Shown one piece after another: positions 27,714 to 36,360 of a DNA stretch of 64,000 nt. A model generated the notes under the pieces. The model had not been told where the DNA came from, did not search any database, and was given only the letters and a program-made list of their open reading frames with translations. The position numbers were made by a program, and so were the translations under genes. Origin of the DNA: Streptomyces sindenensis (GTDB lineage: Bacteria > Actinomycetota > Actinomycetes > Streptomycetales > Streptomycetaceae); NCBI RefSeq assembly GCF_014649035.1, contig NZ_BMSG01000004.1:248001-312000 (forward strand), in the 5' to 3' direction. Each line of letters starts with the position of its first letter. Positions within the stretch are counted from its first letter, which is position 1.

Positions 27714-28661
27714 TCATGGGGCCGGCTCGCTCAGCGCGCGGTCCAGCGGTACGTCGGAGGTCGTCGCGACCGACGGCAGGTCGAGGTCGGCCGGGGTGGG
27801 CATGAGGCTCCCGGCCAGCTGCACGGCGGCGGCCCCGTGGGCGACGGCCGAGGCGAGCGCTTCCGGGCCCCGCCCGCCCGCCGTGAGGAAGCCGGCCAGC
27901 GAGGCGTCCCCGGCGCCGACATTGCTGCGTACGGCCGCCACCGGGGCGGTCGCGAAGTACGCGCCCGACTCCTCGACCAGCAGCTGTCCGTCCGCGCCCA
28001 GACTCGCCAGCACCGACCGGGCGCCGCGCTGGCGCAGCTCCTCGGCGGCCTTCAGCGCGTCGCCCACCGTGGCCAGCGGGCGGCCCACGGCCTCGGCCAG
28101 CTCCTGGGCGTTGGGCTTGATCACATCGGGCCCTTCGGCGAGCGCGGCGGTGAGGGCAGCACCCGAGGTGTCCAGCGCGATCCGGGCCCCGGCCCGGTGA
28201 CTCCGCTCGACCAGCTCCGCGTACCACCGCGGCGGCAGTCCGCGCGGCAGGCTCCCGCAGCAGGCGATCCAGTCGGCGGCGGACGAGCGGACCCGGACCG
28301 CTCGCAGGACGTCCTCCGCCTCGGCGGGACTCAGTTCCGGGCCCGCCGCGTTGATCTTGGTCAGAGTGCCGTCGGGTTCGACGAGGGTGATGTTGATCCG
28401 GGTGTTCCCGGCGATCGGCACCCCGGCCGCCTCGATGCCCAGGTCGCCGAGGAGCCGGGCGAGCAGGGCACCCTCCGGGCCGCCCAGCGGGGCGACGGCG
28501 ACGGTGCGGTGCCCGGCCGCCGCGACCGCGCGGGAGACGTTGACGCCCTTGCCGCCCGGGTCCACGCGGTCCGCCGTGGCGCGCAGGACGGTGCCACGGG
28601 TCAGACCGGGCAGCTCGTAGGTGCGGTCCAGGCTGGGGTTGGGGGTGACGGTGAGGATCAT
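27714..28661 (-). CDS. fruK: 1-phosphofructokinase
   Basis: 315 residues of PfkB family. N-terminal VTPNPSLDRTYELPGL and GGKGVNVSRAVAAAGH bind sugar phosphate, and the C-terminal NVGAGDASLAGFLTAGG holds the catalytic aspartate. It phosphorylates fructose-1-phosphate to fructose-1,6-bisphosphate. ATG 28661 overlaps the fruR stop by 4 bp (ATGA), so the two are coupled. Confidence 0.96.
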   Translation of the reverse strand: MILTVTPNPSLDRTYELPGLTRGTVLRATADRVDPGGKGVNVSRAVAAAGHRTVAVAPLGGPEGALLARLLGDLGIEAAGVPIAGNTRINITLVEPDGTLTKINAAGPELSPAEAEDVLRAVRVRSSAADWIACCGSLPRGLPPRWYAELVERSHRAGARIALDTSGAALTAALAEGPDVIKPNAQELAEAVGRPLATVGDALKAAEELRQRGARSVLASLGADGQLLVEESGAYFATAPVAAVRSNVGAGDASLAGFLTAGGRGPEALASAVAHGAAAVQLAGSLMPTPADLDLPSVATTSDVPLDRALSEPAP

Positions 28662-29419
28662 GCGCGTACTACTTCCGTGCCCCGGCTCTCGATGGAGCGG
28701 GCGTCGTCGGGGCTGAGGCCCGTGTCGGTGATGAGCAGGTCCACATCGGCGAGGTCGCCGAAGCGGGCGAAGTGCTCCTGCCCGAACTTGCCGGAGTCGG
28801 CGAGGAGGACGACCCGGCGGGCCGCCTTGATCACGGCCCGCTTCACCGCGGCCTCGGAGAGGTCGGGCGTGGTCAGACCGCGGTCGGGGCAGAAGCCGTT
28901 GGTGGCGAGGAAGACCACGTCGGCGTTGATCTCGGCGTACGAACTCAGTGCCCAGGCGTCGACCGCCGCGCGCGTACGGTGCCGGACCCGGCCGCCCACC
29001 AGATGCAGCGCGATGCCCGGATGGTCGGCGAGCCGGGCGGCCACCGGCAGTGCGTGCGTCACGACGGTCAGCGCCGCGTCGACCGGCACGGCGGCGGCGA
29101 GCCGCGCGGTGGTGGTCCCGGCGTCGACGATCACGTTGCCGTCGGCGGGCAGTTCGGCGACGGCGGCCCGCGCGATGCGGTCCTTCTCGTCGGCGGAGAG
29201 GGCGTCGCGCTCGGCGAGGTCAGGCTCGAAGTCCAGCCGGCCCACCGGGATGGCCCCACCGTGCACCCGGCGCAGCAGCCCCGCCCGGTCCAGGGCCTTG
29301 AGGTCCCGCCGGACGGTCTCGGCCGTCACCTGGAACTCCTCGGCCAGGGACAGCACGTCGACCCGGCCGCTCTCCTGGGCGAGGCGAAGGATCTCCTGCT
29401 GACGCTCCGGTGCGTACAT
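28658..29419 (-). CDS. fruR: DeoR/GlpR-family fructose operon repressor
   Basis: 253 residues from ATG 29419 (MYAPERQQEILRLAQ). An alternative ATG at 29440 adds seven residues. The N-terminal winged helix (LAEEFQVTAETVRRDLKALDRAGLLRRVHGG, about 26-56) is the DeoR signature, and the C-terminal sensor has DAGTTTARLA and FLATNGF. It should repress the fru operon and respond to fructose-1-phosphate. It is the first gene of fruR-fruK-fruA-ptsH. Confidence 0.93.
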   Translation of the reverse strand: MYAPERQQEILRLAQESGRVDVLSLAEEFQVTAETVRRDLKALDRAGLLRRVHGGAIPVGRLDFEPDLAERDALSADEKDRIARAAVAELPADGNVIVDAGTTTARLAAAVPVDAALTVVTHALPVAARLADHPGIALHLVGGRVRHRTRAAVDAWALSSYAEINADVVFLATNGFCPDRGLTTPDLSEAAVKRAVIKAARRVVLLADSGKFGQEHFARFGDLADVDLLITDTGLSPDDARSIESRGTEVVRA

Positions 29420-29524
29420 GTGGTTTTGTTTCCGTTTCATGCCTGAGCCTGTGGTTTCGCGCTCAGATTACGGTCAGGGTGCGGGAATGTAAACACATTC
29501 GGGCGACGCGTGGGCATGAACGGA

Positions 29525-29603
29525 CGAGGCCGCCTCCTGGCGGGGAGTGGGCACGCGAACGGGCGAGGCCGCCTCCTGGCGGGGGAGTGGGCACGCGAAC
29601 GGG
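29525..29603. repeat. 39/40-bp tandem duplication upstream of the fru operon
   Basis: The segment from CGAGGCCGCCTCCTGGCGGG to GCACGCGAACGGG (29525-29563) is repeated directly at 29564-29603 with one extra G. It lies in the 227-bp gap between fruR and the DUF6296 gene. Each copy contains GAGGCCGCCTC, a perfect self-complementary 11-mer core that could form a hairpin. No gene is seen in this gap. Confidence 0.85.
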
Positions 29604-29646
29604 CGGGGCGCACCGTGCACCGGTGCGCCCCGCCCGCCGGGTCCGG

Positions 29647-29904
29647 TCAGCGTGTGCCGGGCGCGCCCTCGCTCAGGGGGCGGGCCAGCAGGGGAGCACC
29701 GGGGACCTGGTGGCCGCCGCTGGCGAGCATGCGGACCTCGCCCCGGTCGCTGATCTCGGCGCGGACGATCCCCGTCTCGTCCTCGTACACCGGGAACCCG
29801 CCGGCCCCCAGCCGGTCGGTCAGCCGGACGGAGACCACGTCGTCCGCGGCGCCGGACATCTGGAAGATCAGCTCGTAACGCTCGGTGTGCACCATCTGAT
29901 TCAT
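29647..29904 (-). CDS. DUF6296 family protein
   Basis: 85 residues from ATG 29904. The sequence RYELIFQMSGAADDVVSVRLTD, then GFPVYEDETGIVRAEISDRGEVRML, matches the Streptomyces DUF6296 pattern as I know it. It is small, soluble and lacks known catalytic motifs. Its partner and function are unknown. It is transcribed on its own. Confidence 0.75.
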   Translation of the reverse strand: MNQMVHTERYELIFQMSGAADDVVSVRLTDRLGAGGFPVYEDETGIVRAEISDRGEVRMLASGGHQVPGAPLLARPLSEGAPGTR

Positions 29905-30073
29905 CACGTTCTCCCAGCCGTGCGCGGAGAATACGGCCCTGCCGCCATTGTTTCGCACCCCGGCGTGGACCGCCCGGGGAGCGACGGCCAACGGGCGGAG
30001 CCGCCCGGTCGATCGGGTGACTCCGACCGGTAGGACAACATGACGGAAGTCCTGGAGGGCTAGGCATGCGAGC

Positions 30074-30883
30074 ATGAGACATCAGCCTCGACGAATGAAC
30101 AGTGCCTCCTCCCGTTCCCGCACTCTCCAGGCGGTCGGTGCCCTCTCGCTGGCCGCGGCCACGGCCCTCCTGATGACCGGATGCGGTCAGAGCTCGGACA
30201 GCGCGAGCAGCGCGGCCACCTCCGAGGCGGCGAAGGTCGTCCCGCAGAAGCAGACGACATCGCCTTCGGCCTCCGCCAAGCTGACCGAGGACCAGCAGGA
30301 GCGCAAGAAGGTGCTCGACGCCACGAAGGTCACCTTCGACGACGCGGCCACCACCGCCACCGGCGAGGTCGCCGGGGGCAAGCTCGTCGACCTCGACCTG
30401 GAGGGTGTGGACGACGACGACAACCAGAGCCCCAGCCCGACCGCGACCGGCAGCCCCACGGGATCGCCCAGCCCGACGGGCTCCCCCAGCCCCACCGGAA
30501 CCGGCAGCCCGAGCGCGAGCCCCGGCGCCGACGGCCCGGTCTGGGCCGCGGAGGTCGCGGAGAAGGACGGCACGATCCACACCGTCCGCATCAACGCGGT
30601 CGACGGCAAGGTGATCGAGGCCCGTGTCGACACGGACCAGGACGCGGACGACAAGAAGCAGACAGCCGACCGGCTCGCCCAGGCCACCCAGACGCCGCAG
30701 CAGGCGGCCAAGGTCGCCACCGAGAAGAAGAAGGGGACGGTCACCTCCGTCAGCCTCGAGGACAACGACGGCAACGGCGCCATCTGGCAGGTCGACGTAG
30801 TCGGTTCCGACTGGAAGAAGACCACCTTCGACGTGGACGCCAAGAACGACACCATCGTCCGCGAGGAGACGGACGAGGACTGA
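30074..30883 (+). CDS. PepSY-domain lipoprotein
   Basis: 269 residues. A lipoprotein signal ends in LLMTGC, with the lipidated cysteine at residue 37 when counted from ATG 30074. Two PepSY-like units are visible. The first covers about 75-120 (KVTFDDAATTATGEVAGGKLVDLDLEG) and, after a Ser-Pro-Thr-Gly linker of PSPTGS repeats, continues with WAAEVAEKDGTIHTVRINAVDGKVIEARVD. The second starts about residue 200 with AAKVATEKKKGTVTSVSLED. PepSY proteins are thought to act as inhibitors of peptidases or as cell-surface binders. The linker spans about residues 122-152. Confidence 0.88.
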   Translation: MRHQPRRMNSASSRSRTLQAVGALSLAAATALLMTGCGQSSDSASSAATSEAAKVVPQKQTTSPSASAKLTEDQQERKKVLDATKVTFDDAATTATGEVAGGKLVDLDLEGVDDDDNQSPSPTATGSPTGSPSPTGSPSPTGTGSPSASPGADGPVWAAEVAEKDGTIHTVRINAVDGKVIEARVDTDQDADDKKQTADRLAQATQTPQQAAKVATEKKKGTVTSVSLEDNDGNGAIWQVDVVGSDWKKTTFDVDAKNDTIVREETDED

Positions 30884-30905
30884 CCGCCTTCCCGCCCGGC
30901 CCACG

Positions 30906-30937
30906 AAGGGGTACGCCGAACATCCGGCGTACCCCTT
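30906..30937. terminator. bidirectional terminator
   Basis: AAGGGGTACGCCG pairs perfectly with CGGCGTACCCCTT (13 bp) around a 6-nt loop, followed by CTTCT. It separates the convergent PepSY lipoprotein and serine hydrolase genes. Confidence 0.8.
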
Positions 30938-30955
30938 CTTCTGTACGCGTCGCTT

Positions 30956-32200
30956 CTAGTACGCGCCGCCCGGCGTCCGGCCCTTGAGCAGCCGGCAGAC
31001 GAAGTCCTCCTGGAGCTCGCGGAGCGTGGCCAGCAGCCGCGGGTTCGTCGCACTGTTCACCTGGGAGGTGAGGGAGACGGTCAGGGACCGCTTGCCGTCC
31101 TTGGTCGCCGCGGCGAGCTGGGTGTAGCCGGGGAAGTTGCCGGTATGGCCGTACACGGTGCCGCAGCGCGTCGCGTAGGAGAAGACGGCGAGACCGGCCC
31201 CGTTGCGCCCGGGACCGGCGGGTTCGGAGCTGCCCGCCACGAACGACAGCTGCTGCCTGCGCACTGCCGGGCCGAGACCCAGCCCGCCGGCGTAGCCGCG
31301 GATGAAGGCCCCCAGGTCCCGGGGCGTGGAGACGATACCGCCCGACGCCCACACACCCGAGGCGCTGAGCACCGTGCTGACGTCCTCCGGCGCTCCCGGC
31401 CGGTCCACCGCGTAGCCGTGCAGATAGGGCGTGGGCAGCCGGTAGCCCTGCGGGAGGCTGGTGTCGCGCAGACCGAGCGGCCGGTGGACGAGTTCGGCGA
31501 GGAGCTTCTCGTACCGACGGCCCGTCACCGCCTCGGCCATCAGCGCCACGGCGATGTTGTCGGAGTTGGAGTAGCGGTACGCGGACCCCGGCCGGAACCG
31601 CAGCGGGTCCCCGGCGACGTAGTCCAGCAGTCGGCGGGAGTCGAAGCGCCTGCGGGGATCGGCCGTCAGCTCGGCGATGAACACCGGATCCTCGGTGTAG
31701 TCGGGGAGCCCGCTGGTGTGGTTCAGGAGCTGGCGGAGCGTCACCCGGTGCCAGGCGGCGGGCAGCTCCGGCAGCCGCCGGCCGATGGTGTCGTCGAGGC
31801 CGAGCGCACCCCGTTCGGTCAGCTGCAGGGCGACCGAGCCGCTGAAGGCCTTCGCGGTGCTCGCGATCCGCATGTGGTCGGTGGTCCGGGGCGGACGTCC
31901 GGTGCCGAGCTGCGACGTATCCGCCCGGTACACCTCACTCCGGCCGTCGACGGTGAGGACGGCGATGGCGCCGGGCGGCCCGCCCGGGGTGTCGACGAGC
32001 GCCTGGAGCCCGCGCCGCAACGCGGGGTCGGCCGGTCCGCGCGGGCTGCCGCCCCCGTCCGGGCCGTTGTCACCGCCCGCGTGGGCCGGGCCGCTCATCA
32101 GCCCGGCGAGCGAGGCGACGGCAAGGGCGGCGACGACGGATCTGCGCCGCCGGGGGCGAGGGCGGGGGAGCGGGGCGTCCGGATGGAAACGTACGGGCAC
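30956..32200 (-). CDS. secreted serine hydrolase, beta-lactamase/D-Ala-D-Ala carboxypeptidase type
   Basis: 414 residues from GTG 32200, preceded by AGGAGG at 4-5 nt. A signal peptide with an arginine-rich start (RPRRRRSVVAALAVASLAGLMSGPAHA) suggests export. The nucleophile motif is STAK in RIASTAKAFSG, followed by the tyrosine motif YSNSDN and GHTGNFPGY near the C-terminus, which together define class C beta-lactamase-like enzymes. HTSGLPDY is the usual loop. It may trim peptidoglycan peptides or act as an esterase; substrate not evident. Confidence 0.88.
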   Translation of the reverse strand: MPVRFHPDAPLPRPRPRRRRSVVAALAVASLAGLMSGPAHAGGDNGPDGGGSPRGPADPALRRGLQALVDTPGGPPGAIAVLTVDGRSEVYRADTSQLGTGRPPRTTDHMRIASTAKAFSGSVALQLTERGALGLDDTIGRRLPELPAAWHRVTLRQLLNHTSGLPDYTEDPVFIAELTADPRRRFDSRRLLDYVAGDPLRFRPGSAYRYSNSDNIAVALMAEAVTGRRYEKLLAELVHRPLGLRDTSLPQGYRLPTPYLHGYAVDRPGAPEDVSTVLSASGVWASGGIVSTPRDLGAFIRGYAGGLGLGPAVRRQQLSFVAGSSEPAGPGRNGAGLAVFSYATRCGTVYGHTGNFPGYTQLAAATKDGKRSLTVSLTSQVNSATNPRLLATLRELQEDFVCRLLKGRTPGGAY

Positions 32201-32312
32201 GGGGCCTCCTGAGGCGGTGGGCGAAGGGCGGGCGGCCGATGTACGGCCCACTCCCGCGAGCCCCAGCATCGGGCGGCCGGACGGCGCTTGCCCCCGAGGT
32301 GGACCATCCGGG

Positions 32313-32399
32313 CGACCACGACCACGACCACGACCACGACGTCGACCACGACGTCGACCACAGCCACGGTCACGACCACGTCCACAGCCACGGCCACAC
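32313..32399. repeat. GACCAC-rich simple repeat in intergenic gap
   Basis: A tract of imperfect CGACCA/CCACGA hexamers (GACCACGACCACGAC and variants) fills this stretch. Read in one plus-strand frame it gives alternating Asp-His residues, but that frame lacks a credible start and end. The whole gap between the hydrolase and the acetyltransferase gene (32201-32487) holds no gene I can support. Confidence 0.75.
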
Positions 32400-32487
32400 C
32401 GTCAGCGCCGGGCCGCGCGCCCGGCACCCGCCGCTCTTCCCCCGGGGGCCTCTCACCGCTCCTTGCCAGCTCTCCCGGGCGCGGCGG

Positions 32488-32991
32488 TCAGGGGGTGGGA
32501 GGAGCGCCCCCGCTCAGGTCCAGGACGTACCGCCGCCCGGGGCGGTCGCCGAACATGACGTCCTCCAGCGGCTCGAACCCCGTACGCGCCAGCACCGCGC
32601 GGGAGCCCGTGTTGTCCAGCGTCGTCTCGGCACGCAGGGAGGTCAGTCCGTACTCCTCGACCGCCAGCACACAGATCTGCTGGACCGCCCAGGTGGCCAG
32701 CCCCTGCCCCGCGGCCTTCTCCGCTATCCGGTAGCCCAGCTCGGCCGAACCGTCCCGCACCTCGACGAGGTTGATCCGGCCGAGGACGCCGCCGTCGGCG
32801 TCCTCGATGAGGTGGAAGTGGTGCAGCCCCGCGTCCTGCTCGGCGAGCAGGACCCGATGGCGTTCGGCGAACTCGGCGAAATAGTCGTCGCCCCGGTCGG
32901 TGATGGAGGCGGCGAAGTAGGTCCGGTTCTCCCGCTCGAAGGCGAGCAGAGCCGCGGCATGGTCGGGACGGAGTCGGCTGATCGACGTCAT
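32488..32991 (-). CDS. GNAT family N-acetyltransferase
   Basis: 167 residues. The RimJ-like GNAT fold shows in HFHLIEDADGGVLGRINLV, AELGYRIAEKAAGQGLATWAVQQI (acetyl-CoA pyrophosphate loop near AAGQGLA, about 94-100) and LDNTGSRAVLARTGFEPLE. It is a soluble protein that would acetylate an amine on a protein terminus or small molecule. Target unknown. It is co-directional with the large ATPase gene upstream at 33034, separated by 42 bp. Confidence 0.9.
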   Translation of the reverse strand: MTSISRLRPDHAAALLAFERENRTYFAASITDRGDDYFAEFAERHRVLLAEQDAGLHHFHLIEDADGGVLGRINLVEVRDGSAELGYRIAEKAAGQGLATWAVQQICVLAVEEYGLTSLRAETTLDNTGSRAVLARTGFEPLEDVMFGDRPGRRYVLDLSGGAPPTP

Positions 32992-33033
32992 ACCCGGATG
33001 CTAAGCCCACGCTCCCCGCAGGCGCCCGGACGA

Positions 33034-35073
33034 TCAGCCCTGGCCGGGGTTCCCGCGCTCCAGCGCGAGGGCCAGGCCGCGTTCGGCGTCGTCGGCCGAC
33101 GCGTGCCGGTAGGCCCGCTCGTACGCCGAGTCGCCCGCGGCCTGCCGGGCCCTCAGTTCCCACTGCTCGCGGATCGCCCCGAGCTCCGGGGTGCCCCGGT
33201 GCGGGTGGCCGATCATGCGCCAGTAGGCCTGCCCCGTACCGGAGGCGCGGGCCGCGGCCACCCCGTTCCCCTGGGCGGCGATGGCTCCGGCGAGCAGATC
33301 GAGGCCGAGCGCTATGCCGAGGCTGTCGTGGAGCTCGTGCTTGCTCGCCAGCATCGCGCGCGCGTGGCTCTCCGCATGACGGGGACGGCCCTGGAGCAGG
33401 TGGATGAGGGCGAGTTGATGATCGGCGTACGCCCGTGTCCAGTGTTCGCCGAACCGCAGGCTGATCCGCTGGAGCCGCATGGCCTCCTCGTACGCCTCGT
33501 CGAGCCGGCCGAGCGCCGAGAGGGCGAACAGGCGTATCACCCGGCAGCGCAGTTGCGAGGGCGCGTCGGCCGGATCGCCCGGATGGTCCGCCAGCGCGCG
33601 GTCGCTGACGGAGTACGCGGTGTGCGGCCGGCCCATCATCAGATACGTGAAGCTCACGGAGTGGGCCGCGAGGAGCACCGCCTCCGCGTCCCGGTCGCGG
33701 CGGGCCGCCTGCTCGCACTCCTCACCGACACGGCGAGCCGCCTCGTGGTCGCCCTGGAGGGTCAGGGTGATCCCCAGGGCCCAGAGCGCCCGGGTGCGGT
33801 GCGGACCGGCGGAGAGCGGCAGGCCGAGCACCCGTTCCAGGTACGAACGGGCCTGGTGCAGATATCCGCAGCAGCTCCAGAAGAGGCCGGCGCACCCGGC
33901 CATCTCCATCGCCATCTCCGGGTCCTCGGCCAGCAGATGGTCCAGCGCCGCGCACAGGTCCGCGTGGGTGTCGGCGATCCGGTGGTACCAGAGGACCTGC
34001 GAGGAACCGAGCCAGCCCGCGTACGCCTGGACGGCGACATGGGCGAAGTGCCGGGCGTGCCGGTCGGCGAGGAGCGCGTCCTCCGACAGCTCGGCCAGCC
34101 ACATCGCCCCGTACTCGCGCAGGGTGTCCAGCATCCGGTAGCCGTCCCCGGTCCGCCGGAGCACGGACTGGTCGGCCAGCCGTTCCAGCGCGGGCGCGAC
34201 GGCCTCGGCGTCCAGCGGCCCGCCCGCGCACACCGCCTCCGCGTCCGGGACCGCGATGACGCCGCGGAAGACGGAGAGCCGCGCCCACAGCAGCCGCTCC
34301 AGCGGGGCGCAGAGCTCGTGGCTCCACCCGATGGTGGTGCGCAGGGCCCGGTGGCGGCGCGGCCAGACGGTGTCGTCGGTGAGGTCCTCCGTCCGGGAGG
34401 CCAGCCGCACGGTGATCTCCTGCGCGCTGCTCTCGCGGAGCTGGGCACAGGCCAGTTCGACGGCGAGCGGTATGCCGTCGAGGCGGCGGCAGATCTCGGC
34501 GACGGCGGCCGCGCTCGCTGGATCGTCGAGCGAGCGGCCCGGGGCGACGGCGGCCGCGCGCTCGTGGAAGAGCCGGACGGCCTCGCCGCCGTCCTCGCCC
34601 GCGGACAGCGGAGGCACCTCGACGCACGACTCACCCGCCGAACCCAGCGGCTTCCGGCTGGTGGCCAGGACCGTCAGCCCCGGGGCCGCGGCGAGCAGTT
34701 CGGTGACGAGCCGGCCGCAGGGGCCGACGATCCGCTCGCAGCAGTCGAGAACGAGCAGCAGACTCTTTCCGGACAGCCATTCACCGAGGGCCGCCACCGG
34801 CCGGCGCGGGCTGTGGTCCAGGAGACCGACGCCGTCGCACACCGTCGTGGCGAGCAACTGGTCGTCGTGGAGATGGGACAGATCGGCCCACCAGACGCCG
34901 TCGGCGTACCGGTCCCGGGCACGCTCGGCGGTGCGCAGGGCCAGCCGGCTCTTGCCGACCCCGCCGCTGCCGGTCAGCGTGACCAGTCGATGATCTCGAA
35001 GTGCCCGTTCGATGCTGACCAGTTCGCTGGTGCGGCCCACGAAACTGGTCGTCACGACGGGAAGGTTGCCCAT
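33034..35073 (-). CDS. NB-ARC ATPase with TPR-like C-terminal region (AfsR/SARP-like, no DNA-binding domain)
   Basis: 679 residues from ATG 35073 (MGNLPVVTTSFVGR); an adjacent GTG at 35076 is possible. The Walker A motif is TGSGGVGKSRLAL (about 33-45), and Walker B-like LLLVLDCCERI follows near 105. IPLAVELACAQLRE and the ARC-like hydrophobic helices complete the STAND NTPase core (about 10-330). The rest is helical, TPR-like. Relatives carry a SARP or LuxR DNA-binding domain; none is seen at either end here. It may signal through partners. The gene starts a unit with the acetyltransferase. Confidence 0.82.
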   Translation of the reverse strand: MGNLPVVTTSFVGRTSELVSIERALRDHRLVTLTGSGGVGKSRLALRTAERARDRYADGVWWADLSHLHDDQLLATTVCDGVGLLDHSPRRPVAALGEWLSGKSLLLVLDCCERIVGPCGRLVTELLAAAPGLTVLATSRKPLGSAGESCVEVPPLSAGEDGGEAVRLFHERAAAVAPGRSLDDPASAAAVAEICRRLDGIPLAVELACAQLRESSAQEITVRLASRTEDLTDDTVWPRRHRALRTTIGWSHELCAPLERLLWARLSVFRGVIAVPDAEAVCAGGPLDAEAVAPALERLADQSVLRRTGDGYRMLDTLREYGAMWLAELSEDALLADRHARHFAHVAVQAYAGWLGSSQVLWYHRIADTHADLCAALDHLLAEDPEMAMEMAGCAGLFWSCCGYLHQARSYLERVLGLPLSAGPHRTRALWALGITLTLQGDHEAARRVGEECEQAARRDRDAEAVLLAAHSVSFTYLMMGRPHTAYSVSDRALADHPGDPADAPSQLRCRVIRLFALSALGRLDEAYEEAMRLQRISLRFGEHWTRAYADHQLALIHLLQGRPRHAESHARAMLASKHELHDSLGIALGLDLLAGAIAAQGNGVAAARASGTGQAYWRMIGHPHRGTPELGAIREQWELRARQAAGDSAYERAYRHASADDAERGLALALERGNPGQG

Positions 35074-35346
35074 CACGGGGACATCCTGCCTCGCCCGGGC
35101 CCACCGCCTCCGTTCATAGCGAAAAGCAGTCAGAAACGGCCGACAATGCATCCCGTTCGATCGGTGAGCGGCGTCGTTCGAAAGGCGGGAGGTGATCATG
35201 GAAGCGGTCGTGGCAGTGCCTCAGCAGTGCCTCGGGCGCGGGGACGGCCCGCCGGGCCCCGGGCGCTGGGCCCGTCACGCGGACGGATACACGTACGGAC
35301 ACATGTGCGGAGAGGTGCTGTCGGACCCCTGCGCTACGTTGCTGGT

Positions 35347-36051
35347 ATGACGCACTTCGTACTCGTGGCAGGGGCTTGGCTCGGTTCGTGGGCGTGGCGC
35401 GACGTGGCGCCCGACCTGCGCGCGGCCGGTCACGCAGTCCACCCGCTGACCCTTTCGGGGCTCGCCGACAAGCGGGGGGTGGCCGCAGGACCGGGGACGC
35501 ACGTCCAGGACATCGTCGACGAGGTCGAGCGGCTTGGCCTGCGCGATGTGGTGCTCGTCGGTCACAGCTACGCGGGTATCCCCGTCGGTCAGGCGGCCGA
35601 GCGGATCGGCGACCGGCTGGCCCGCGCGGTCTTCGTCGACTCCAACGTCCCGGCGGACGGGGAGCCGTTCGTCTCCGGCTGGCCGGACGGCCGGGCCGGG
35701 GTGGAGGCGGCGATCGCCGCCAACGAGGGCTTCTGGCCGCCGCCGACCGCCGCCGACTGCGCGGGCCAGGGCCTCACCGACGAGCAGATCGCCCGTTTCC
35801 TCGACGGCGCGACACCCCACCCCGGCGCCACCCTCACCGAGCCCGCCGTCCTGGCACGCCCGCTGGGGCTGCTGCCCACGACGTACGTCAAGTGCCTGCT
35901 CGACTGGCCCGAGCCGAGCCCCGAGGTGGCCGAGCTGCTGACGAGCGAGCGCTGGCGGCTGGTCACGATGGACACCGGCCACTGGCCGATGTTCTCGCAG
36001 CCGCGCGAGCTCGCCCGGATCCTGCTCGACGCGGCGGAAACGGACGGGTGA
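35347..36051 (+). CDS. alpha/beta hydrolase
   Basis: 234 residues. The nucleophile elbow is GHSYAG (Ser96 region), the oxyanion region is LVAGAWLGSWAWRD, and the catalytic histidine lies in DTGHWPMFSQP near the end. The fold is of the hydroxynitrile-lyase/esterase group of small hydrolases. The substrate is unknown. It is followed closely by a zinc-ribbon gene (2 bp after the stop, or a GTGA overlap if the GTG at 36048 is used). Confidence 0.88.
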   Translation: MTHFVLVAGAWLGSWAWRDVAPDLRAAGHAVHPLTLSGLADKRGVAAGPGTHVQDIVDEVERLGLRDVVLVGHSYAGIPVGQAAERIGDRLARAVFVDSNVPADGEPFVSGWPDGRAGVEAAIAANEGFWPPPTAADCAGQGLTDEQIARFLDGATPHPGATLTEPAVLARPLGLLPTTYVKCLLDWPEPSPEVAELLTSERWRLVTMDTGHWPMFSQPRELARILLDAAETDG

Positions 36052-36053
36052 CG

Positions 36054-36236
36054 ATGCCGAGCTCACCGGACGAGGCGGCCACGGAGCACCCGGAGATCAC
36101 TTACATCGGTTGCGCGCGGTGCGGCACCCTGATCGCGGGCCTCGACGGGCGGTACGCCTGCTCGGGCTGCGGCTGGGTCAACGAGTGGACCGAGGGGCAC
36201 CGCCCCCTGCCCGAGGCCCGGCGCCGCCGCGGCTGA
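36054..36236 (+). CDS. small zinc-ribbon protein
   Basis: 60 residues. Two CxxC motifs, GCARCGTLI and CSGCGWVNEW, form a probable zinc ribbon. The start could be GTG 36048 (overlapping the hydrolase stop as GTGA) or ATG 36054. It is probably co-translated with the hydrolase. No partner is known. Confidence 0.72.
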   Translation: MPSSPDEAATEHPEITYIGCARCGTLIAGLDGRYACSGCGWVNEWTEGHRPLPEARRRRG

Positions 36237-36360
36237 GCCACGACCGGCCGCCCGCCGGCACCCCGGCCGGAATCGACGCCACCCCGACCGGCTTGCCGAC
36301 GGCAGGGTGGCCGCACTGCCGACGACCCGGCGGCCCCCCGGCCGCGGAGGAGACCCCGCC

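Noticed and set aside
27589..28227. Second minus-strand frame covering the fruK-fruA gap
   Set aside because: It overlaps fruK in another frame with Arg/Gly-rich composition and no family motif.
32239..36051. Very long plus-strand frame of about 1270 codons opposite the acetyltransferase and NB-ARC genes
   Set aside because: It is mostly repetitive Arg/Gly/Pro and His and covers genes with strong motifs on the other strand. The alpha/beta hydrolase at its end has its own start at 35347.
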